Source: Desulfoprunum sp. (GTDB taxonomy: Bacteria; Desulfobacterota; Desulfobulbia; Desulfobulbales; Desulfocapsaceae). Taken from it: a stretch of DNA of 9,508 nt. How positions within the stretch are numbered: the stretch's first letter is position 1; each line of letters opens with the position of its first letter. Made by a program: the position numbers and the translations under genes. Location of the stretch: assembly GCA_030696435.1 (NCBI GenBank), contig JAUYSF010000271.1, forward strand, positions 1 through 9,508, read 5' to 3'. The notes below the pieces were generated by a model, which worked only from the letters and a program-made list of their open reading frames with translations, was not told where the DNA came from and made no database searches. Of this stretch, positions 1-5,460 are shown in pieces.

Positions 1-97
1 GTCCTGGCATTATACCCGCATCTAGAGTGGGGATGGGCCTTTTGTTGTGCCGCATGCCGGGTAAGATAGATCAAAACAGATCGGTTTCGGTAAAAAC

Positions 98-125
98 TTG
101 CGGAGAATAGAGTGCATGGTATAGT
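98..125 (+). promoter_or_regulatory. Predicted sigma70 promoter for zapB-zapA
   Basis: TTGCGG at 98-103 and TATAGT at 120-125 are separated by 16 bases, and TG at 117-118 makes an extended -10 (TGgTATAGT). Transcription would start near 132 and leave a leader of about 45 nt before the zapB start. The prediction rests on the motif match and position only. The 97 bases upstream contain no gene that I recognise. Confidence 0.6.
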
Positions 126-176
126 CAACAGGCAGTGCACAGTTAAGACCAAGAAAAAGTCAAAGGAGTAAAAAAT

Positions 177-515
177 ATGAAGCAGGAGAGCGAACTGGAA
201 CGTCTTGAGAGTTTTGTGAGCAGTCTGCTGGCTCGCTACAATGGGCTCAAGGAAGAAAATGCCAAGCTTTCTCAGGATGTGACTGATAAAGACGGGATCA
301 TCGATGACCTTCGTGGCAGTCTCGCGCTTATGGAATCCGAGCGGAGTGAGATCAGCAATCGGGTCGGCGGCATTATCGACCAGATTGAGCAGTGGGAGAA
401 GACCAACCCGGGTTCTACTTCTCAAAAGACGGCAACGGAAAACAGCGAAGGACGGATGCAGGCCAGCCTGTTTCCCTTTGAGCCGGGAAACAGCAAAGGG
501 ACGGATCACGACTGA
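177..515 (+). CDS. zapB: ZapB-like cell division coiled-coil protein
   Basis: This is a 112-residue cytoplasmic protein. Residues 1-75 form a continuous charged heptad pattern (LERLESFVSSLLARYNGLKEEN, then LRGSLALMESERSEI) ending in IIDQIEQWE, typical of the ZapB/DUF904 family. Family members are short coiled coils that associate with the FtsZ ring through ZapA. E. coli ZapB is about 81 residues. The extra length here is a low-complexity Ser/Thr/Glu tail with a short LFPFEPG patch near the end. The ATG follows AAAGGAG with good spacing, which settles the start. zapA lies 56 nt downstream on the same strand, and that pairing is the main support for the name, because coiled-coil similarity alone is weak evidence. 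A generic coiled-coil protein remains possible. Confidence 0.78.
   Translation: MKQESELERLESFVSSLLARYNGLKEENAKLSQDVTDKDGIIDDLRGSLALMESERSEISNRVGGIIDQIEQWEKTNPGSTSQKTATENSEGRMQASLFPFEPGNSKGTDHD
468..501 (+). other. Two mutually exclusive stems in the zapB 3' end
   Basis: CTGTTTCCC (468-476) pairs perfectly with GGGAAACAG (485-493), 9 bp around an 8-nt loop. The overlapping TCCCTTTG (473-480) pairs perfectly with CAAAGGGA (494-501), 8 bp. The two stems share bases and cannot form together. They sit just before the zapB stop and about 70 nt before zapA. The pairing is seen directly, but any role in message stability or zapA expression is speculation. Confidence 0.35.
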
Positions 516-571
516 AGGGAAGGATGTGGCTGAGGCAGTTGAGACCCTAATACGATGAGGCTGTAAGGCAG

Positions 572-871
572 ATGTCCGATCTGGAAAGATTAGTCCGATT
601 CAAACTTCTTGGCCAGGAATATTCCTTCTACACCGGGGCGTCGGAGGTTGAGCTGGATACTATTTTCACTCTGGTGAAGTCACTCATTGAAGAGAATATC
701 GGCGGCTCAAAAGGCACTCTTCCTGTCAGTAAGGTGGCGATACTGGCGTGTCTGAATATTGCTTCACAATATGTCAAGATGCAACAGGAGTTTGACAGCT
801 ACAAGGAAAACGCCGAGCGTCGGATCGGTAAACTTAACGACCAGATAAGCTACCGACTTTTAAACGAATAG
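572..871 (+). CDS. zapA: Cell division protein ZapA
   Basis: This 99-residue protein matches ZapA. The N-terminal domain begins VRFKLLGQEYSFYTG, where ZapA proteins carry an extended strand segment (compare V-x-I-x-G-x-x-Y). It continues through EVELDTIFTLVKSLIEEN, the conserved helix AILACLNIASQYVKMQQEF, and a C-terminal coiled coil (residues about 72-97). ZapA binds and bundles FtsZ filaments at midcell and recruits ZapB. The ATG at 572 has AAGG (561-564) at suitable spacing. It lies in an apparent operon with zapB, and the 6S RNA gene follows about 130 nt after the stop, an arrangement common in proteobacteria. The length is normal and nothing is broken. Confidence 0.9.
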   Translation: MSDLERLVRFKLLGQEYSFYTGASEVELDTIFTLVKSLIEENIGGSKGTLPVSKVAILACLNIASQYVKMQQEFDSYKENAERRIGKLNDQISYRLLNE

Positions 872-890
872 TTCGAGCTGGCATTAAATG

Positions 891-919
891 TTTTCGTTTG
901 CTGAAAAGTCTGCTATACT
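891..919 (+). promoter_or_regulatory. Predicted distal promoter upstream of 6S RNA
   Basis: TGcTATACT at 911-919 is an extended -10 element. The -35 position (891-896, TTTTCG) is a poor match, as is common with extended -10 promoters. Transcription would begin near 926, about 85 nt ahead of the 6S closing stem, and give a longer precursor. E. coli ssrS also has a proximal and a distal promoter. The promoter is inferred from motifs only. Confidence 0.45.
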
Positions 920-964
920 ATTTGTACAAGAACAGAGTAGTGGCCTTGAAGTAAGTGTTCGTGT

Positions 965-993
965 GTGAAATTTTATATGGTGTTCTGTATCAT
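965..993 (+). promoter_or_regulatory. Predicted proximal promoter of 6S RNA
   Basis: GTGAAA (965-970, 4 of 6 to TTGACA) and TATCAT (988-993, 5 of 6 to TATAAT) are separated by 17 bases. Initiation would fall near 1000, about a dozen bases before the 5' arm of the 6S closing stem, which is where a primary 6S transcript should start. Confidence 0.5.
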
Positions 994-1000
994 GAGATAC

Positions 1001-1189
1001 GGAAAGAAGGTTTTTCCCTGCGCTGTTGGTGATCTGCAGTGTGTGTTGAGCCAACTCTCTTAAAAAGGGTACCCTCCGCTGGTATTACAAGGAGAATCGT
1101 TCGCGAATTTCCTGAAGCTATCATGAGGCTGCCCACCTAATTTATTAGGTTTAACTGTCCTGTTGACACGGCAGTGTGGGGAAATTTTT
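1001..1189 (+). ncRNA. ssrS: 6S RNA (regulator of sigma70 RNA polymerase)
   Basis: 6S RNA mimics an open promoter and binds the housekeeping RNA polymerase, mainly in stationary phase. The closing stem is direct: 1013-1028 pairs with 1169-1184 over 16 consecutive pairs, five of them G-U. The 5' side continues with GTTGGTGATC and TTGAGCC, as in other proteobacterial 6S RNAs. The apical hairpin is AGGAGAATCG (1090-1099), TTCG loop, CGAATTTCCT (1104-1113), with one mismatch. The 3' side of the central bubble carries the characteristic small hairpin ACCTAA-TTTA-TTAGGT (1135-1150). Five T residues follow the closing stem (1185-1189). The location directly after zapA is the classic one. The ends are inferred from promoter and stem. 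The identity rests on architecture and motifs, without a covariance search. Confidence 0.87.
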
Positions 1190-1249
1190 CAGTCAAGGTG
1201 GGGCAGTGTATCCATCTTGTTTTGATATATCCAGTATTGTCAGGTGGTT

Positions 1250-1365
1250 ATTGAGAGGACCTTGGTCCTCGTCGGTTCCCCCGTGCAACTGGAAAAAAGA
1301 AGATTGACGGCAGAAATGCTGTGAAAGCAGAATCAACCGAAATTGGGAAGCAGAGTTGCTTTTTT
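1250..1365 (+). ncRNA. Candidate structured RNA ending in a T run
   Basis: Several pairings lie in order. GAGGAC (1255-1260) with GTCCTC (1265-1270) closes on a CTTG tetraloop, a known stable loop type. TCGGTT (1272-1277) pairs with AACCGA (1335-1340) and encloses GATT (1302-1305) with AATC (1331-1334), and TGCT (1317-1320) with AGCA (1326-1329). A weak terminator-like hairpin, AAGCA (1348-1352) with TGCTT (1357-1361), runs into T residues up to 1365. An alternative long-range pairing is GCAACT (1285-1290) with AGTTGC (1354-1359). I match it to no known RNA family and see no clear promoter. It could be an independent small RNA, the 3' part of a 6S read-through transcript, or chance. Confidence 0.3.
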
Positions 1366-1462
1366 ACAATATCACTTCATATACCTGTTATTTGAAAGAA
1401 GATATATGAAAGCGCCATCCTGGAGGCTGTTTCAGGATGCTCCTTGACGGGAGGAGAAAGTC

Positions 1463-1570
1463 TTGAGCTCAGACGAAATGTTAAATGTCCGGCACCTGGT
1501 TATGCAGTGTATAAACATGATGCTCAACGTATTGAGCCTGCATTGTGATTTCAGGTTGATCGCTACATGA
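1463..1570 (+). CDS. Possible small protein, TTG start
   Basis: This 35-codon frame starts with TTG (1463-1465), preceded by GGGAGGAG (1449-1456) at ideal spacing, one of the strongest Shine-Dalgarno sequences in the window. The product begins MSSDEMLNVRHLVMQCINMM and ends at TGA 1568-1570. It has three cysteines counting from the middle, a modestly hydrophobic centre, no clear signal peptide and no recognisable family. It lies alone between 6S RNA and rny. The length is well within chance expectation and only the ribosome site supports it, so it may equally be a non-coding A/G run. Confidence 0.18.
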   Translation: MSSDEMLNVRHLVMQCINMMLNVLSLHCDFRLIAT

Positions 1571-1911
1571 GAGTGTCGTTTGTGCTGGTGCAACAGAAGA
1601 GACGTTGATTTTACCGGTTTTTCCCGAGGTACCTGCCTCACTGTACCTGCTGTGCGGGGGTGAGTTCTGGTCTTGATAGGCTGAGGGGAAAAAGACGCTG
1701 AAAGAACGTTTCGTCGATATGGTTCCCGGTTGTCGTTTTGAGCCAGAGGTATCTCGCGGCAAGAGCAGCCTGAAAACCGCAATCAAGGTTACTGGACCCT
1801 GATTGTCAGTTGCAATCATCCTCCCTTCTTTGTTTTCCCCGTCATCGGTTGTTCCCGCTTTTCCGATTTCCTGTTCTGTCAATCATTCCCCACGAAGAGG
1901 AATGTGTTCCC

Positions 1912-2070
1912 ATGGGTATACTCAATCATCCCGTCGTATTCATCTGTCTTGGCATATGCGCAGGACTCATCATTGGTTTTTTCCTGAGAAAGCGCTTTGT
2001 TGAAGGACAGCAGAGCAATATCAAGGCTCAGAGCAAACAGATAGTCGAAAATGCTATTGTTGAGTCCTAA
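1912..2070 (+). pseudogene. rny: RNase Y N-terminal anchor segment, ended by in-frame TAA
   Basis: The ATG at 1912 opens the RNase Y frame. Residues 6-24 are hydrophobic (HPVVFICLGICAGLIIGFF), followed by a basic RKR stop-transfer: the single N-terminal membrane anchor that ties RNase Y to the inner membrane. The coiled coil begins next (SNIKAQSKQIVENAIVES) but stops at TAA (2068-2070, codon 53). Codon 54 onward ([16 protein letters not shown]) is the expected continuation in the same frame, so one base substitution (for example GAA or CAA to TAA) explains the break, with no frameshift. GAGG (1897-1900) lies 11 nt before the ATG. As it stands this would yield a 52-residue membrane peptide. 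Alternatives are sequencing error, true pseudogenisation, or stop read-through. Confidence 0.8.
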
Positions 2071-2091
2071 CAGCTGAAAAAAGAGTCCCTG

Positions 2092-3477
2092 TTGCAGAGA
2101 AAAGAAGAGGCCAATCTCGTCAAGCAGGCCTTGGAAAAAGAACTCAAAACCGAGCGAGATGATCTGAAGGATGAGATACGTCAGTTTAACAAAAAGCGAG
2201 AGGCCTTGAAGACTGAGTGGGACGGTTTTGACGTCAAACAAGCTGAGCTGTTGGCCAATGAAAAACGCTTGAAGCAGAAAGAGGTTGATATCGATGAAAA
2301 AAACAAGGAAGTCGATCATCTGATAGGCAAGCAGCGCTATGAAATGGCCAGAATAGCCGGGATCAGTCAGGAAGATGCCAAGAAGATGTTGATGGATTCT
2401 CTTGAGAGCGAGGCTCGGATGGACGCCGCAATGCGTCTTGCCCGTATCGAGACTGAGATGAAAATGGAGGCGGACAGGAAAGGTAAAAATATCCTGGCCC
2501 TTGCCATCTCCCGCTATGCCGGAGACTATGTGGCGGATAAGACGGTTTCCATGGTGCCCCTGCCCAACGATGAGATGAAGGGCCGGATCATCGGCAGAGA
2601 AGGTCGGAACATCCGGGCAATTGAAGCAGCTACCGGCATCGACATCATCATCGATGATACACCGGAGGCGGTGATCCTGTCCGGCTTTAATCCGGTGCGC
2701 AGAGAAATCGCCCGGCTGGCGCTGCTACAACTCATTGGAGATGGCCGGATTCATCCGGGTCGCATCGAAGAGGTGGTCGCCAAAGTCACCAAGGAGCTTG
2801 AGCTCACTATCCGAGAGGCGGGCGAACAGGCGACCTTCGATGTGGGGGCACACGGTGTGCACGTCGAACTGATCAATATCCTGGGACGCTTAAAGTACCG
2901 GACGAGCTACGGTCAAAACGTCCTCCAGCATTCTCTTGAAGTGGCTTTTCTCTGCGGAATCATGGCTGCTGAACTCGGTGTCGATGTGAAAATGGCCAAA
3001 CGGGCCGGACTCCTCCATGATATCGGCAAGGCTGTCGATCATGAGGTGGAAGGATCCCATGCGATTATCGGCCGCGATCTGGCCAAGAAATATGGTGAGC
3101 CGGAGGAGGTCGTCTATGCCATCGGTGCCCACCATGAGGACCTGCCACCTCAGAGCGTCATCGATATCCTGGTGCAGTCGGCGGATGCCCTTTCCGGTGC
3201 CCGGCCGGGGGCAAGAAAGGAAATGCTGCAAAGCTATGTCAAGCGCCTTGAGGATTTGGAAAATATCGCCAATTCATTTAGTGGGGTGGAAAAATCCTAC
3301 GCCATTCAGGCCGGTCGGGATCTGAGGATCATCGTTGATTCAAAGAAAATCAAAGATAGCGAGGCCATTTTACTGAGCCAGGATATTGCCAAGTCCATTG
3401 AAAAACAATTAACCTATCCCGGCCAGATCCGTGTCACGGTGATCAGAGAGACGCGGGCCGTTGAGTATGCCAGGTAG
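2092..3477 (+). CDS. rny: Ribonuclease Y, body with KH and HD domains
   Basis: RNase Y is a membrane-anchored endoribonuclease that starts mRNA decay. This frame keeps everything after the anchor: a long charged coiled coil (about 2092-2350), a KH RNA-binding domain with the [10 protein letters not shown] loop (from 2581), and an HD domain whose metal-binding His-Asp is encoded at 3016-3021 ([12 protein letters not shown]), then HHEDLPPQ and the conserved C-terminal part ending EYAR. With the 1912 segment the whole would be about 520 codons, the normal length. The TTG at 2092 is the first possible restart after the TAA, with AAGAG (2081-2085) six bases upstream, so reinitiation could give a 461-residue soluble form without the anchor. 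Whether that happens is inference. tyrS follows within about 45 nt, probably co-transcribed. Confidence 0.9.
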   Translation: MQRKEEANLVKQALEKELKTERDDLKDEIRQFNKKREALKTEWDGFDVKQAELLANEKRLKQKEVDIDEKNKEVDHLIGKQRYEMARIAGISQEDAKKMLMDSLESEARMDAAMRLARIETEMKMEADRKGKNILALAISRYAGDYVADKTVSMVPLPNDEMKGRIIGREGRNIRAIEAATGIDIIIDDTPEAVILSGFNPVRREIARLALLQLIGDGRIHPGRIEEVVAKVTKELELTIREAGEQATFDVGAHGVHVELINILGRLKYRTSYGQNVLQHSLEVAFLCGIMAAELGVDVKMAKRAGLLHDIGKAVDHEVEGSHAIIGRDLAKKYGEPEEVVYAIGAHHEDLPPQSVIDILVQSADALSGARPGARKEMLQSYVKRLEDLENIANSFSGVEKSYAIQAGRDLRIIVDSKKIKDSEAILLSQDIAKSIEKQLTYPGQIRVTVIRETRAVEYAR

Positions 3478-3521
3478 AAAGATTCCCCAATTAAATTCCA
3501 TGACAGGACATGAGTTGTACT

Positions 3522-4733
3522 ATGCCTTCCATTGATGAACAGATAGCGCTGATAGAACGGGGGGTTGTTGATTGTATCTCCCGTGAAGAGCTCATTAAAA
3601 AACTGAAAAAATCCGAGGAAACAGGCGTTCCTTTGAAGATCAAGGCCGGTTTTGATCCAACTGCCCCCGATCTTCATCTCGGGCATACGGTCCTGCTGCA
3701 AAAGCTCAAACATTTTCAGGATTTGGGGCATGATGTCTATTTTTTGATTGGTGATTTCACCGGTATGATTGGTGATCCGACTTGTAAGTCGGAGACCAGA
3801 AAAGCCCTGACCTCCGAACAGGTGGCCCTGAATGCCGAGAGCTATAAAGAGCAGGTCTTCAAAATCCTCGATCCCGAGAAGACCAGGGTGGTGTTCAATA
3901 GCACCTGGCTGGGCAAGCTGGACTCCTATGATATGATCAGATTGGCCTCGGAATTGACCGTGGCCCGGATGTTTGAACGTGAAGATTTCAAAACCCGCTT
4001 TGAGACCGGCAAACCGATCTCCATTCATGAATTTCTCTACCCGCTGATCCAGGGCTATGACTCGGTGGCTATGCAGGCCGATGTTGAATTGGGCGGTACG
4101 GACCAGCTTTTCAACGTTCTCATGGGCAGGGACCTGCAGCGTTCAAGAGGCCAAGAGCCACAGATTGTTGTGACCATGCCGTTGCTTGAAGGCCTTGATG
4201 GGGTCAATAAGATGAGCAAATCACTCGGCAACTATATCGGTATCACCGAGTCTGCGGACAGCATCTATGGCAAGGTGCTTTCAGTCTCTGATGAGCTCAT
4301 GTTTCGCTATTATGACCTGTTGAGCGACCTCAGCGATTCGGAGATCGCTCACCTGAAAGAGAGAATGCAGAAGGGGGAGATCCATCCCAAGGAAGTGAAA
4401 AAACAGTTGGCCAGGGAACTGACGGCACGGTTTCATTCAATTGAGGCAGCCCGTATGGCCGAAGAGAATTTTGAAAAGGTCTTTCAACAGGGTGGTTTGC
4501 CGGATTTCATCCCCGAGGTCCATCTTGCCAGAACGGGTGAGATATGGATCCCTCAGCTGCTCGTCGAGGCCGGCTTAGTCAGTTCCACCTCAGATGGCAG
4601 ACGGATGATCCAGCAGAATGCCGTCACCCTTGATGGCGAAAAGATTGCTGATCAGGCTGCCAAGGTAGAGACCCAGGGTGAGGTCCTTCTCAAGGTGGGC
4701 AAAAGGCGCTTCTGTAAGGTGATCTTTTCCTGA
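3522..4733 (+). CDS. tyrS: Tyrosyl-tRNA synthetase
   Basis: This class I aminoacyl-tRNA synthetase charges tRNA-Tyr in the cytoplasm. It shows [15 protein letters not shown], whose HLGH is the HIGH signature, near residues 43-56. It also has [10 protein letters not shown], the tyrosine/tRNA region [14 protein letters not shown], and the second signature KMSKS (about residues 230-234). A C-terminal S4 RNA-binding domain follows ([21 protein letters not shown] to the end). KMSKS places it with the TyrZ-like branch, whereas E. coli TyrS has a KFGKT-type motif. The length (403) is normal. The start at 3522 gives MPSIDEQ, which fits family N-termini. An in-frame ATG at 3510 would add four residues but has its only ribosome-like motif (AGGA, 3505-3508) too close. 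It probably shares a transcript with rny and ends at a strong terminator. Confidence 0.95.
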   Translation: MPSIDEQIALIERGVVDCISREELIKKLKKSEETGVPLKIKAGFDPTAPDLHLGHTVLLQKLKHFQDLGHDVYFLIGDFTGMIGDPTCKSETRKALTSEQVALNAESYKEQVFKILDPEKTRVVFNSTWLGKLDSYDMIRLASELTVARMFEREDFKTRFETGKPISIHEFLYPLIQGYDSVAMQADVELGGTDQLFNVLMGRDLQRSRGQEPQIVVTMPLLEGLDGVNKMSKSLGNYIGITESADSIYGKVLSVSDELMFRYYDLLSDLSDSEIAHLKERMQKGEIHPKEVKKQLARELTARFHSIEAARMAEENFEKVFQQGGLPDFIPEVHLARTGEIWIPQLLVEAGLVSSTSDGRRMIQQNAVTLDGEKIADQAAKVETQGEVLLKVGKRRFCKVIFS

Positions 4734-4760
4734 TCTGATAGTCTCTCTACAAGACATATC

Positions 4761-4810
4761 ATGACAAAGGGGGATTGTGCACACTGCACAATCCCCCTTT
4801 GTCATTTTTT
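4761..4810 (+). terminator. Rho-independent terminator after tyrS
   Basis: Bases 4761-4781 and 4785-4805 are perfectly complementary over 21 bp around a 3-nt loop, with a G/C-rich core (GGGGG with CCCCC). A run of six T residues (4805-4810) follows, beginning at the last base of the stem. It fits a terminator for the + strand rny-tyrS transcript. It also lies about 60 nt beyond the stop of the convergent regulator, but the - strand side lacks a T run, so two-way action would depend on the stem alone. Confidence 0.92.
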
Positions 4811-4869
4811 GAACCTTGTCCAGCCCTTATGCTCTCTCAGAATGACCTTCTGTAGACCACGTTCCTGGA

Positions 4870-5286
4870 TTAATTAACTGCTGATTCCTTGTCTTTCTTC
4901 TGGCAGGCCTGGCAGACCCCGGAAAACTCGATATGGTGTCCGAGGATTTCGTAACTGCTGGCTGCCGTTGCCGCTTCGTTGATATGGAGTTGGACCGGGA
5001 TGTCAATGTCATCGACCTTTCCACAAGCCGAGCAACGGATATGGTAATGCGGATAGATTGTAGCATCAAATCGCTTCTGGGTGCCTCCTACCTCAATTTT
5101 GAGGATTACGCCACTGTCAGCCATGAGCTCCAGGTTCCTGTAGACGGTGCCAAGTCCGATTCGTGGCAGGCGTCTGCGCACCATATCATAGACTTCATTT
5201 GCCGTAGGGTGCGAGGTAACTTTCGCAAGCTCTTCTAAGATTATCTGACGTTGGGTGGTCAATCGCATGTTGGGGAGATGGTCCAT
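4870..5286 (-). CDS. Fur-family regulator, PerR-like
   Basis: This 138-residue repressor has an N-terminal winged helix (MRLTTQRQIILEEL, SHPTANEVYDMVRRRLPRIGLGTVYRNLELM) and a C-terminal metal-binding dimerisation domain. Two CxxC pairs, C85-C88 and C125-C128, would hold structural zinc. The regulatory site shows H26, D74, H80, H82 and D93. Aspartate at the GKVDD position, where E. coli Fur has glutamate (GKVIE), favours a PerR-type peroxide sensor over an iron-sensing Fur. That assignment is inference from few residues. The ATG at 5286 has AGGA at good spacing (minus-strand CAGGAACCGTT before it). A longer in-frame start near 5358 would add an unlikely hydrophobic leader. It stands alone, with its own promoter, behind the radical SAM gene. 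Zur or another metal sensor is less likely. Confidence 0.88.
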   Translation of the reverse strand: MDHLPNMRLTTQRQIILEELAKVTSHPTANEVYDMVRRRLPRIGLGTVYRNLELMADSGVILKIEVGGTQKRFDATIYPHYHIRCSACGKVDDIDIPVQLHINEAATAASSYEILGHHIEFSGVCQACQKKDKESAVN

Positions 5287-5329
5287 AACGGTTCCTGTAA
5301 AAAATGATATTGAAAAACTGATAAGCTTT

Positions 5330-5363
5330 ATTAATTGGCATATTATCTTAGATTGCAATTAAT
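5330..5363. repeat. Inverted repeat spanning the regulator promoter, possible operator
   Basis: ATTAATTG (5330-5337) and CAATTAAT (5356-5363) form a perfect 8-bp inverted repeat with an 18-base centre. It covers the region from the end of the -35 to the predicted start site. Fur-family genes are often autoregulated through A/T-rich palindromes there. It does not match the 7-1-7 Per box or the classical Fur box closely, so an operator role is tentative. Confidence 0.4.
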
Positions 5364-5367
5364 TCAA
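5340..5367 (-). promoter_or_regulatory. Predicted promoter of the Fur/PerR-like gene
   Basis: Read on the minus strand, TTGAAT (5367-5362) and TAATAT (5345-5340) are separated by 16 bases. Initiation would fall near 5333, about 47 nt before the ATG. The surrounding bases are strongly A/T rich, unlike the flanking genes. Confidence 0.6.
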
Positions 5368-5460
5368 CGGAAAAATTCTAAAAGAGATCTATGCGTGTTA
5401 CGTCTGGTAATTCAGTAATAATGACACTGCCTGCTCAGTTATCTGTCCGGGGAGGGGCGT

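Larger units (their letters stand above)
1190..1911 (+). other. Long intergenic stretch between 6S RNA and rny
   Basis: These 722 bases hold no protein gene I can defend. The + frames are cut by frequent stops. Two - strand frames are open (about 1882-1481 and 1782-1432), but their composition (Ser/Thr/Arg/Pro rich, no family pattern) and lack of a good start argue against them. Items seen are a stem-loop group with a T run (about 1250-1365), the hairpin CATCCTG (1416-1422) with CAGGATG (1433-1439), a 13-codon ATG frame at 1406-1447, a TTG frame at 1463-1570, and a pyrimidine-rich tract at about 1810-1890 just before rny. No convincing promoter for rny was found here. Confidence 0.5.

Noticed and set aside
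1..20. Sigma54-like element, TGGCAT with GCA at the proper GG-to-GC spacing
   Set aside because: Only the GG and GC dinucleotides match well, it sits at the very edge of the window, and a better sigma70-type promoter lies at 98-125 for the same gene.
1406..1447. A 13-codon frame (MKAPSWRLFQDAP) as a leader peptide with an attenuator hairpin at 1416-1439
   Set aside because: The frame is too short to judge, the ribosome site is weak, there is no run of a regulatory amino acid, and no biosynthetic operon follows.
1481..1882. Minus-strand open frame of 133 codons opposite the 6S-rny interval
   Set aside because: It needs a TTG start, has a low-complexity Ser/Thr/Arg composition, and shows no family pattern. 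A second overlapping minus frame (1432-1782) is equally open, which suggests that stop-poor composition is the cause.
2068..2070. Recoding of TAA as a sense codon
   Set aside because: TAA ends the PerR-like gene normally, no read-through context was recognised, and TAA recoding has no known parallel in this kind of bacterium. Substitution, error or restart are simpler.
3414..4028. Minus-strand open frame of 204 codons
   Set aside because: It lies opposite tyrS, whose + strand frame has all synthetase signatures. It is a shadow of coding bias.
4761..4805. Perfect 21-bp inverted repeat as a mobile element or miniature repeat
   Set aside because: The T run on the + strand side and the place right after tyrS fit a terminator. 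No second copy or flanking duplication was seen in the window.
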